Below are positions 25,838 through 34,938 of a stretch of 64,000 nucleotides of DNA, piece by piece. The position numbers and the translations under genes were made by a program. Each line of letters opens with the position of its first letter. Within the stretch, counting starts at the first letter, position 1. The notes below the pieces were generated by a model. It saw only the letters and a program-made list of their open reading frames with translations, searched no databases and had not been told where the DNA came from. Location: the NCBI GenBank assembly GCA_944548615.1, contig CALYMY010000064.1, positions 159,062-223,061 on the forward strand. Direction: 5' to 3'. The DNA is from Micropterix aruncella (taxonomy: Eukaryota > Arthropoda > Insecta > Lepidoptera > Micropterigidae).

Positions 25838-26854
25838 TTCCCCCCTTTGGGAGGACGACAGGCCGTCGTGTGCCACTGCCCGGGAGGTCGAACCGTTCTT
25901 CCGTATCTGGTCTTGTATTGCTGTGGTCCTTGTTGGTTGTTGTTCGCGGACGCTGCCCACCTGGGCTCCTCCTTGTCTGTCTCCTGCTCGTTCTCGTTAC
26001 TGCTTGCCACGCCGTAGCAGGGTTTTAAACGATCAATCGAGATGGTAACTTTGGCTCTGTCCTGTTCAATGTCGAATGTCTTATCTCGCCGCCTCAAAAC
26101 CTTATATGGCCCTCTATACGGGTTTTGCAGTGGTCTCTTCACCGTGTCGTCTCTCACAAATACGTGCGTCGCCTCCTTTAGATCTCGATGTACGAAAATG
26201 TTATTGTGGTGTTCTCGTTCTCTTCGCGGTCTGTGCGCCTCGAATGTCTCTCTCATTTGCTGCACAGTTTCTGGTATCGTTTTTGTAGTTTGTTTTTCAA
26301 AAAAATCTCCTGGGAGCCTGAGTGTTGTCCCGTACAGTAATTCCGCCGGGCTGATCCCGTAGTCTTCTTTAATAGCTGCTCGTAATCCCATTAATACGGT
26401 GGGTAATTCTCTCACCCAATTCGCTGTTTTTAGTCGCGCTCTTAATGCTGCTTTTAGGGATCTATGCCATCTTTCTATCATCCCATTTGCCTGGGGGTGA
26501 TACGCTGTGGTATGTATCTTTTTTACTCCCAGTATCTGTGTCAAAGCTGTGAACAATGTGGACTCGAACTGCCTTCCCTGGTCAGTGGTAATCCGAATCG
26601 GTGCTCCGAATCGCGCAATCCATCCTTCGTAGAAGACCTGCGCTACCGTTTCTGCGCTTATATCTTTGACCGGGATACATTCGACCCACTTCGTTGCCCT
26701 GTCGATCATGGTTACGAGGTATCGGTACTCTTCTGCTATTCCTAAGGGTCCGACGATGTCTATATGTACGTGTTCCAAACGTCCTGCCTCCATGAATGTC
26801 CCTATGGGCGCGCGCGTATGTCTATGTATTTTTGCGCGCTGACAAGCGATGCAT
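25357..26854 (-). pseudogene. pol 3' fragment of C3 (integrase core, GPY/F, LTR-encoded extension)
   Basis: Same content as the C1 fragment: CIAC zinc half, D, D-35-E core, GPY/F module, then the frame runs through the PPT into the LTR and ends at 25357. It is also fused in frame upstream to satellite codons (VCKTVSVY repeats) from A6. Because the second retrotransposon cut A6, the open frame here begins in that element's LTR (27729) rather than in satellite. Not a functional protein. Confidence 0.87.
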
Positions 26855-27624
26855 ACATACACACTTACCGTCTTACATACATACACACTTACCGTCTTAC
26901 ATACATACACACTTACCGTCTTACATACATACACACTTACCGTCTTACATACATACACACTTACCGTCTTACATACATACACACTTACCGTCTTACATAC
27001 ATACACACTTACCGTCTTACATACATACACACTTACCGTCTTACATACATACACACTTACCGTCTTACATACATACACACTTACCGTCTTACATACATAC
27101 ACACTTACCGTCTTACATACATACACACTTACCGTCTTACATACATACACACTTACCATCTTACATACATACACACTTACCGTCTTACATACATACACAC
27201 TTACCGTCTTACATACATACACACTTACCGTCTTACATACATACACACTTACCGTCTTACATACATACACACTTACCGTCTTACATACATACACACTTAC
27301 CGTCTTACATACATACACACTTACCGTCTTACATACATACACACTTACCGTCTTACATACATACACACTTACCGTCTTACATACATACACACTTACCGTC
27401 TTACATACATACACACTTACCGTCTTACATACATACACACTTACCGTCTTACATACATACACACTTACCGTCTTACATACATACACACTTACCGTCTTAC
27501 ATACATACACACTTACCGCCTTACATACATACACACTTACCGTCTTACATACATACACACTTACCGTCTTACATACATACACACTTACCGTCTTACATAC
27601 ATACACACTTACCGTCTTACATAC
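26852..27624. repeat. 24-bp satellite array A6
   Basis: About 32 units, left part of an array later split by the element at 27625-36277. Variants CCATC (27158) and CCGCC (27519) sit at the same distances from the integrase join as in A4. It ends ...CTTAC followed by ATAC (27621-27624), the left copy of the target duplication. Confidence 0.97.
27621..27624. other. target-site duplication, left copy (ATAC)
   Basis: ATAC, matched at 36278-36281. It lies in the alternating TA/CA tract of the 24-bp unit. Because the tract is itself repetitive, the duplication is proven only by comparison with A4 around 15375-15390. Confidence 0.85.
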
Positions 27625-28963
27625 TGTGACACGATTGCTGTTTTCCCCGATAAATTCGCATTGCACTTTAAGTAAACAACAATACACACACGCATGAGAT
27701 GCATGCAGCGCCATCTTGATGCAATTCACAAGCCTTGCAAGCTAGGACTGTCAGATACGACATACGACTATCGTAGTATCTACAAGCGTACAATTGACAA
27801 CGAATCTATTGTCGGCTAGTCGATTGCCACATTTAAATCTTGTATTCAGTTATGAAAATGGATTTTAGGAAAAAGAATAATTTTAATTAAGTCGGTAAAA
27901 ATAAAGAAAGATCAAATTATAAACCAGGATGCTAGGAAAATTAATACAATAATTTATTTGGGTATTATACAATTTTTAATACACAAAATCATGATTAACA
28001 TTGGTAATTAAATTCCGTACGTAAAAACGCGGACACTTAGCCACATTAAATCAGATCCGTTTAACTAGAAATTAAATCTAGTATTTTATAAAAATACTGT
28101 AACAATTATTCAAATTAATAAATAAATGTAAATTAGGCGACCGGAAGCCAAAACGAGTCGAGTAGGGAATCAGTATAGAAGCGGTATAATGAGACGGCCA
28201 TGTTTCCAGCTCTTCTTTTTCGAATTCGCAATTCAGCTGGTGCGGTCGATATTAATTGAGAATCCCGTGGTGCACGTAATTGGATAAATTAACCCGGTGA
28301 GTTTTGAAGCGGTTGTTCAATATTTAGATACAAGATGAATCCTTATCCGTTCGGTTGGGAAGGGATGGATTGAAGAGTGAGCCGACTCCCTAGGATTGGG
28401 CAAACTGACTCCTCATTTTCCTTCTCTCCCACTTATTGCTCCTGTGTAATTACAGGGATTCTCCTATCGGATTAATCTTCTCCGTTGGACCATTCTCCCG
28501 CCTCGAACCTACCGAATCGCAAGACGGTCGACCGCGGCCAACGTGAACATCATCGCACGTACGAGAGTGCCGCCCGTCGCATGTACATCAGCCGCCGTTT
28601 CCCGTGGGAAAGCACGGCGTAGACCGGGAAGAGGAAGAACGGGGTTCGGCCAGCCGAAGAGAAACGCGACTCCGTCAAAGACCGTCACACCTACATTCCC
28701 GTGTCCCCACGTGCTACAATCCAATAATTGTTTTAAAAATCCAATACTTTGTAAGCCGACCCTGGATAAGGTTCGCACGTCTTTTGCTCTACTTTCAATG
28801 ATTCTAGTTTCCACTTTCTTTATATTCTCGTAATGGGGACTAAGATCCCAATAAATCGAATTCTAATAAAAACAAGTGACTTTTACTAAGGTGATTCTAG
28901 TTTCTACAGGTTACTATAGATTCTATAGGTCACCAAAGGTATCCCCCAACTATCTATGTCACA
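27625..28963 (+). repeat. 5' LTR (1339 bp)
   Basis: Starts TGTGACACGATT and ends CTATGTCACA. It matches the 3' LTR at a constant offset of 7314 bp with no difference that I can see. A TATAAAAA box is at 28087-28094 and overlapping AATAAA signals at about 28117-28126; which is U3 promoter and which R/polyadenylation is not resolved by sequence alone. Short open frames inside it (for example 28509-28814 minus, 28543-28833 plus) recur in the other LTR and show no protein features. Confidence 0.93.
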
Positions 28964-28965
28964 AT

Positions 28966-28974
28966 TGGCGCCCA
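28966..28974 (+). other. primer-binding site
   Basis: TGGCGCCCA two bases after the LTR end. The first eight bases match the complement of a tRNA-Lys 3' end (…GGGCGCCA). The match does not continue (GCATAA follows), so the primer tRNA is only suggested. Confidence 0.6.
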
Positions 28975-29374
28975 GCATAATTATCTAAGTATTGGATTAT
29001 ACTAGATCGTAAATCTAAATTAAAAAACCATAAAAAATTAAAAATTCAAATTTCTATTAAAATACTACCCTAATACTACTTAAACACCAAAATTATACTA
29101 CTTAATGCTACATCTAGTTATTACTAATAGCTGCTAAAAAAAACTACTAAGCATACTACGCTAAAATACTAAGTAAATTCTACAATAAAACTTCAACAAA
29201 TTCAAACTTTTTATTAAAATCTTAAAATTAATAGCACGTGGAAGCACTTCCTAATTTTTCCTTTCAGATCTGTCGCAAGCCGGTGGGTAAGTCACTCATT
29301 GTTCAAGCTATTTCTTTTCAGTCGGACGAAGTGGGATTTATCATCTTCTAATATTGAACAACAGCTAAATCAAT
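28975..29374 (+). other. untranslated leader of the retrotransposon
   Basis: About 400 bp between primer site and gag, AT-rich, with many short CTACTA-type runs and no supported open frame. It would contain the packaging and dimerisation signals of the genomic RNA; none can be pinpointed. Confidence 0.6.
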
Positions 29375-30781
29375 ATGGCTATCAAATATAAATTATTGCG
29401 TAAAGCAGAGCTCGAATTCGAAATATTAATTAGAAACGGTAAACTGGCTGAAAAGGTGGAAGAAAATAGAGTAATTTTGCGGGATCTGTTGGACAAAGAA
29501 CCGGTTAAATCAATTTTATATAACGAAGAGTCGAAAAATGATATAATAAATTCATTATCGCGGCTTAAATCCGACATAAAATTATTAAAATCGAACACGG
29601 AGCAAGTCAATACTGAAATATTCCAGGAAAACTTCAATTCGTTATGCCGTAGATTCAAAATGAGTTTGAATATGCCGAAAGAGCTATCGCTCCTTTGGGA
29701 ATACATAGAAGACTCGTGGCAGGAGTTGTCAGAACCTAAATCGGGAGTATCAACACCCATTTTTCATACAGCTCTCACACAAACAGTACCGTCAAGCGAT
29801 GACGATGAATCAAAACATATTACAATAAATACAGTAGATACAAAATTAACATCAGCATTAATGGTAGAGAATACAAATAATCCATTGCATAATAATATTG
29901 CGACCATTAAAGGGGTCGACATTTCAAAGCTCCGTTTGTCGTACGATGGTAGCAGCTGTGTCTTCGAATTCCTGGAGAGAATCGGTGAGTTAGCATCTAG
30001 TAGAATGATCGCAGAGACTTCATTATTGCGGGGGTTGCCGGAACTCTTGAATGGGCCCGCGTTACTGTGGTATCGTCAGGTGCGAGACTCTTTAATCTCA
30101 TGGGATCAGTTTCAACAGCTGCTGAAACAAAAATTTCAGCCTGAAGATTACCAATTCAGGTTATCTAAACAAATATATGTTAGGACGCAAGGTAAAAACG
30201 AAACCGTTGCAGACTACTTCTACTTAATGCACACCTTATTCAATCGTCTGGCTAGGCCCATGTCGGAAGATCAGCGACTAGAAATACTGCTGCGGAACGT
30301 TCGGCCAGTGTATTCGAATCAGGTCGGGTTGAACGAACTGGATTCCGTCTCAAAACTGCAAACTTTCTGTGAACGTTTGGAGAAGAACCATCTCCGTTCA
30401 AAGTTCTTCGCAGAAACACCGGCGGATTTCTTGTCGACGGGTTCTAAACACTCCGTGGTCGGGGAGAGACTCGCAGACAGGCCAATGGTAGATAGTCGGT
30501 TAGATCATCCTGAAAAAAGGGATAACGTTAATAATCGGTCGCGAGTTTACGCGGTAAAGTCGTTTGGCAGGAGGCAAACCTGTTTAAGGTGCGAAACGAA
30601 TGATCATCAATACTGGCATTGTCCGCGCAAGGAGGAAATATTTTGTTTTAGATGTAAAGCGCCCGGACAAAGAATTCCAACCTGCAGTAACTGCAAGAAT
30701 AGAGATGCAATAAATAGCCATAATCAGGATAGGTCAGGAACTCCTACGAATTATCGTAGTGATCAAAATCAAAAAAACTAG
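29375..30781 (+). CDS. Gag polyprotein (468 aa) of Osvaldo-like element
   Basis: Structural protein that forms the intracellular particle and binds genomic RNA. The N-terminal third is charged and probably helical. A retrotransposon-gag capsid-like domain lies at about residues 185-330 (FLERIGELA..., LLNGPALLWYRQ, WDQFQQLLKQKFQP). The nucleocapsid end has one canonical zinc knuckle at 30581-30622 (CX2CX4HX4C, CLRCETNDHQYWHC). A second follows at 30644-30685 in which the histidine is replaced by glutamine (CFRCKAPGQRIPTC, Q codon 30668-30670), plus a trailing CSNC. The ATG at 29375 is the first in frame. The stop TAG at 30779-30781 directly follows an AAAAAAC slippery heptamer. The frame is uninterrupted, so the protein is probably functional. 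Confidence 0.92.
   Translation: MAIKYKLLRKAELEFEILIRNGKLAEKVEENRVILRDLLDKEPVKSILYNEESKNDIINSLSRLKSDIKLLKSNTEQVNTEIFQENFNSLCRRFKMSLNMPKELSLLWEYIEDSWQELSEPKSGVSTPIFHTALTQTVPSSDDDESKHITINTVDTKLTSALMVENTNNPLHNNIATIKGVDISKLRLSYDGSSCVFEFLERIGELASSRMIAETSLLRGLPELLNGPALLWYRQVRDSLISWDQFQQLLKQKFQPEDYQFRLSKQIYVRTQGKNETVADYFYLMHTLFNRLARPMSEDQRLEILLRNVRPVYSNQVGLNELDSVSKLQTFCERLEKNHLRSKFFAETPADFLSTGSKHSVVGERLADRPMVDSRLDHPEKRDNVNNRSRVYAVKSFGRRQTCLRCETNDHQYWHCPRKEEIFCFRCKAPGQRIPTCSNCKNRDAINSHNQDRSGTPTNYRSDQNQKN
30772..30778 (+). promoter_or_regulatory. -1 ribosomal frameshift site (A AAA AAC)
   Basis: The heptamer lies in the correct zero-frame phase (CAA AAA AAC TAG), right before the gag stop. A one-base backward slip reads AAA AAA CTA GAC and enters the pol frame, which stays open from here to 34056. 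It is the same heptamer as a classic retroviral slippery site. I could not identify a convincing downstream stem or pseudoknot by eye. Confidence 0.82.
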
Positions 30782-33700
30782 ACATAGGCACTACTAGCAA
30801 TCAGGTTCACGGGAGGCAGATTTGGTCACGAAACGTCAATAGCAAGACGTATAAGAGTGACGGATCAATAGATCTTCCTACGGAGCTCCAGAAATCGATA
30901 ATTCAAATAAATTGCTCTCAAACTGTTAGTAGCGCCGAAAAATTATTATATTTAGAAGTATGTTTTGGAAAAGTTTCATTAAAAGGTTTGTTAGATTCTG
31001 GTTCCACTTTAAATATAATAGGATCGGAAGCCCATATTCAAATAATTAATCAAGGATTCAAAATAGAGCCTTGTAAACCCTTTTTTGTGACGTCTGCAAA
31101 TGGAGTTAAATCTTTTTGTAGCGGTGCACTAAGACTACCAGTAACAATTAAAGGTGTTACGATAGTGTGTATATTTTACATTATTCCAGCCATAAATATA
31201 CCATTGATTTTAGGTATAGATGTCTGGGAAAAATTTGACCTAATTCCTAATGATATGCAATTTTTAAGAACTTGTAATACTTCGGAGATCAATACTTGTC
31301 GTTTAATCGAACCTATAATTACCGATTATGAGTATTTAAGTGTAGAACAACGGCTTATTGCCGATAATATCATTCAGCAATATCAGGATATTTCTAGTGA
31401 GAAGATTGGGTTAGGAAAGACATCTCTGATTGAACATGTGATAGATACCGGAGACGCGTTGCCAATTAAACAACGATATTACCGGCTTTCACCATCGAAA
31501 TTGGAAGCATTAAATAACGAAGTGGATAGGATGCTGAGTTTAGGCGTCATTGAGCCAGCAATAAGCCCCTGGAATAATCCCGTGCTAATGGTTCCGAAAT
31601 CTGATGGATCTTATCGTTTCTGTCTTGACTCGCGAAAATTAAACGCGGTAACAAAAAAATATGCGTACGGTCTGCCATATATCACAGATATATTGGACAG
31701 CCTGGGAGATTCCAGGTACCTCAGCTCAATCGACCTTAGTTCTGCATTTTGGCAAATCCCAATTTCACCAGAATCAAGGCCAAAGACAGCGTTCACAGTA
31801 CCATTCCGGAACTCGTTTCAATTTTCTAAAACCGCGTTTGGGGTTTCCAACGGCAGCGGGATTCTTCAATCCCTCATGGACTCGCTGTTTGGTTCCGGAT
31901 TTGAGAGACGCGTGTTCGTATATTTAGACGACATTATCATTACAGGAACCTCATTTGACGAACATGCATCGCTGTTAACTCGAGTGCTAGAACGGTTAAA
32001 GTACGCTAATCTATCAATAAATTATGAAAAATGTAAATTCTTTAGGTCAGAACTCAATTATCTCGGCCATGTCGTTGATCGTTTTGGATTGAGAGTCAAT
32101 CCAGACAAAGTTGCCGCAATTACTGCGTTTCCGACTCCAAAATCTAAAAAGGAGTTGCGTAGATTTCTCGGAATGGCCAGCTGGTATAGGCGATTCATTG
32201 AGGGATTCGCCACAACAGCTGCCCCGTTAAATCAATTGACGTCCACAAAACCTGGTTCACCGAAATTTTCCTGGAATCCCGTAGCTGAAGCCGCTTTTAA
32301 TAAATTAAAAGCAGCAATATCATCAGCACCGGTCCTGGCGTGTCCTAACTACAACCTGCCGTTCAGAGTATACGCGGACGCCTCGGCTTACGGGACAGGC
32401 GCTGTTTTGACGCAGGGCAACGGCGAAGAGGAAAGGCCGGTGGCATTTTCAAGTCGGACCCTAACAGCGGCTGAGAGACATTACTCAGCGGTGGAACGAG
32501 AGGCCCTCGCAGTTTTACACGCCGTTGAACAGTGGAGGTGCTATTTAGAAGGCACAGAATTATTTGAAATTCATACAGACAGCGCAGCCTTAAAATGGTT
32601 TCTTTCGATCGATTCGCCTACAGGTCGGTTGGCTCGATGGGGGGTTCGTCTCTCTCCGTACAATTTCCGTATAGTCCATCGGAAAGGGAGTGAGCAGAAG
32701 GTCCCAGACGCGTTATCTCGAGCTCCACTCGTAGCAAGTGTCAGCGTTTCTGAAACAGAGGATACCTGGTTCAAGAAGCAATACCTAGGTGTGGCAAATA
32801 ATCCGATCGCTCATCCTAATTGGACGATTAAAAATGGCAAACTTTACCGATATAGTAAAGCAGACGGGGAAGTTGATCCAGAATTTCAGTGGAAGGAGGT
32901 CGTCATGTTAGAAGATCAAACCCGGTTGTTTAAAGAGTACCATGATAATCCAACTGCCGGTCATCTCGGGGTCTACAAAACATATAACCGATTGAGGCAA
33001 CATTACTATTGGCCAGGGTTGTATCAAACGGTCGTCAAATATGTAGCAAATTGCAATACCTGCATGGCCACTAAACATGTAACAACAAGTCCATTGGGCA
33101 CTATGAACTCACCCAAAAAGTGTAGTCGCCCGTTCGAATATATTGCCTTGGATATTCATGGCCCCATGGTGTCATCAAGCAAAGGAAACCGTTATATTTT
33201 GCTAATAACATGTTGTTTTAGCAAGTATACCATTATAATTCCATTGAAAGAGGCATCGTCGAGCAAAATGATTCCTTTAATTAAAGAGAAGGCGTTTTTA
33301 ATTCACGGTGTCCCCAGGGTAATCCTAACCGATAACGGTAAACCATTCATTTCTAAAGAAATGAAGAAATTTTTTGAGGAGCATAAAATTCCCCAAATAT
33401 TTAACACCCCATTTTATACCCCTCAGGTCAACCCCGTAGAAAGATATAATCGTACTCTAAGTACCATGCTATGCGCTTACGTGGGTAGGTATCATAAATC
33501 CTGGGACATACATTTACCTGAGTTCCAGTATGCGTTGAATTCTGCCAAATCTGAATCTAGTCGTTTCAGTCCGAACTTTTTAGTTTTCGGTCGGGAACTG
33601 GTAACATCCGGCGAGGTTTATTCCGCAATGACGGCAGCGGAAACGCAAGCTGTCCTCATGTCACCGGAAGAAGACGATCGAATTGACAGATTGGGTCAGC

Positions 33701-34056
33701 TGGAAAACATTTTTCAAATGGTTAAGGCCAATTTGCAGAAGCAACATGAGAGGAATAAGCACTCTTACAATAAGGGTCGCCGTACTCCGGTTCTACAAAA
33801 GGGCGATGTTATTTGGAAAAAGACGCGTTTCCTTTCTAATAAAGGGAATAATTTCTCGGCTAAACTCGCCCCAAACTTCGAAGAGTTCCGCGTAAAGGAA
33901 AAGTTATCCGACAACGTCTATATATTGGAGACGTTGGCGGGGAAAGAAGTGGCAGGTACACATCATGCCAAAGATTTTAAAATCCCTGGAAATCTAACTC
34001 TGGATCCCCAAAAGTCTCCAGGTATTCAGATTCAGGATCCCGATCCATCGCAGTAA
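30781..34056 (+). CDS. Pol polyprotein (protease, RT, RNase H, integrase) of Osvaldo-like element
   Basis: About 1091 codons in the -1 frame relative to gag, with no ATG of its own before the protease; it is presumably made only as a Gag-Pol fusion. Protease: DSGS with catalytic D at 30994 and a downstream LILGIDVW. RT: catalytic D at 31732 (IDLSSAFW) and YLDD at 31921-31932. RNase H: first D at 32377 (YADASAYG), then E in EREALAV and D in HTDSAAL. Integrase: zinc H at 32941 and 32962, C at 33052 and 33061; catalytic D at 33151 and 33331 and E at 33439, giving exact D,D-35-E spacing. A TTG at 30988 has been treated as a start by position only and is not credible. The RT region after YLDD resembles Osvaldo-type elements. 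The frame is intact to the TAA at 34054-34056. Confidence 0.93.
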   Translation, partial: DIGTTSNQVHGRQIWSRNVNSKTYKSDGSIDLPTELQKSIIQINCSQTVSSAEKLLYLEVCFGKVSLKGLLDSGSTLNIIGSEAHIQIINQGFKIEPCKPFFVTSANGVKSFCSGALRLPVTIKGVTIVCIFYIIPAINIPLILGIDVWEKFDLIPNDMQFLRTCNTSEINTCRLIEPIITDYEYLSVEQRLIADNIIQQYQDISSEKIGLGKTSLIEHVIDTGDALPIKQRYYRLSPSKLEALNNEVDRMLSLGVIEPAISPWNNPVLMVPKSDGSYRFCLDSRKLNAVTKKYAYGLPYITDILDSLGDSRYLSSIDLSSAFWQIPISPESRPKTAFTVPFRNSFQFSKTAFGVSNGSGILQSLMDSLFGSGFERRVFVYLDDIIITGTSFDEHASLLTRVLERLKYANLSINYEKCKFFRSELNYLGHVVDRFGLRVNPDKVAAITAFPTPKSKKELRRFLGMASWYRRFIEGFATTAAPLNQLTSTKPGSPKFSWNPVAEAAFNKLKAAISSAPVLACPNYNLPFRVYADASAYGTGAVLTQGNGEEERPVAFSSRTLTAAERHYSAVEREALAVLHAVEQWRCYLEGTELFEIHTDSAALKWFLSIDSPTGRLARWGVRLSPYNFRIVHRKGSEQKVPDALSRAPLVASVSVSETEDTWFKKQYLGVANNPIAHPNWTIKNGKLYRYSKADGEVDPEFQWKEVVMLEDQTRLFKEYHDNPTAGHLGVYKTYNRLRQHYYWPGLYQTVVKYVANCNTCMATKHVTTSPLGTMNSPKKCSRPFEYIALDIHGPMVSSSKGNRYILLITCCFSKYTIIIPLKEASSSKMIPLIKEKAFLIHGVPRVILTDNGKPFISKEMKKFFEEHKIPQIFNTPFYTPQVNPVERYNRTLSTMLCAYVGRYHKSWDIHLPEFQYALNSAKSESSRFSPNFLVFGRELVTSGEVYSAMTAAETQAVLMSPEEDDRIDRLGQLENIFQMVKANLQKQHERNKHSYNKGRRTPVLQKGDVIWKKTRFLSNKGNNFSAKLAPNFEEFRVKEKLSDNVYILETLAGKEVAGTHHAKDFKIPGNLTLDPQKSPGIQIQDPDPSQ

Positions 34057-34938
34057 TCATTTAAAATCAAATAAAAAAAAAAATAATAATAACCTTAAAA
34101 TAGACTGTCAACTGTCATCTAATATGTTCATAATTCATTAAAATATTAAATAAAATTGGGTTTACCTTGTCATTCGGTGGTTGTTCAGCGACTTGTATAG
34201 TGAGCGTTTTGTTTTGATTATTTTATACGTCATAGTGTTGTTTTCCGAATGTAATCCATGAAGCAATTTCTGTTGTGATGTTATTCATCATATCCACAAA
34301 CATTATATGGTGGTTGTTATTAGGTTGGTGTAGTTAGACTGGAACATTATCGAATATGGGTCCAGTGCACACAACAGGTTGCCGCAGTTTCAGTGGAACC
34401 AATGCGACAATGCGTTCGTTCTGAAAAGTAAAGTTTTATTTAAGTAGCAGTGCAGCAAAGCGTTCTAGGCAGGAAAGTGAGGCTTCGATGAGGTGTCAAC
34501 GAAATTGGTGTGACACAGTAGCACACGTTATTTAGGGTTTCAGTGTCGAATGAAAGGATCGGTATGCCTATTGGATTGGCTACCGTATTATAGATGGTGA
34601 TGAATGCAGAGATTTATGATTGAAAGAATGTAAGAGCTTGTATGAAAGATTAATTACCGAGCTGTTCAACGTTCTTCTTGGGCTAATCCTTAAAAGTAGG
34701 TTCCTTGAATCGAATAAGGGCTTATCCTTGAATAGAATAAGGAAGGATTGGATCCCGGGTCGGACGCGTGAGGGGCACATCGTTGACCCAGAGTCATGTG
34801 AGTTCACAGGTTAGAATCAGCGCGTGCTTAAAGCTGTCAAACTTGGGAAGCGTGTAGGAATGTTGGATGTTATCTACTTACGTGAATAAGGCGAAAATTC
34901 CGCTGCTTCCGTGAATTTTCGGTTCGAGGCGGGGGGAT
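34057..34938 (+). other. non-coding 3' region of the retrotransposon
   Basis: 882 bp between the pol stop and the 3' LTR. The longest open frames are about 64-75 codons on either strand (34620-34814 plus, 34580-34807 minus), with no signal peptide, membrane segment or cysteine pattern. An env gene is therefore absent. The start is A-rich (about 34070-34150). Nothing else is recognised apart from the polypurine tract at the end. Confidence 0.75.
34926..34937 (+). promoter_or_regulatory. polypurine tract of the retrotransposon
   Basis: GAGGCGGGGGGA just before the 3' LTR start at 34939, interrupted by a single C. It primes plus-strand synthesis during reverse transcription. Confidence 0.8.

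Larger units (their letters stand above)
25311..26854 (-). mobile_element. CsRn1-like fragment C3: truncated integrase, PPT and LTR shared with C2
   Basis: Duplicate of C1 at an offset of 12,244 bp, with the same CAT join to satellite at its 5' side (26852-26854), the same integrase/GPY/F/PPT order and the same LTR start. It differs by a 102-bp gap in the LTR (C1 bases 12999-13100 absent between 25344 and 25345). Unlike C1, its LTR is followed by a primer site and C2 pol, so one LTR serves as the 3' LTR of C3 and the 5' LTR of C2. Confidence 0.9.

Noticed and set aside
28509..28833. Small genes inside the LTR (101 and 96 codons, repeated at 35823-36147)
   Set aside because: Both overlap each other on opposite strands within LTR sequence, have no recognisable domain, and recur only because the LTR is repeated.
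30988..30990. TTG at 30988 as the start of Pol
   Set aside because: The frame is open far upstream to the slippery heptamer, and a start here would cut into the protease just before its DSGS active site.
34057..34938. env gene after pol
   Set aside because: No open frame long enough, and no signal peptide, membrane anchor or cysteine pattern.
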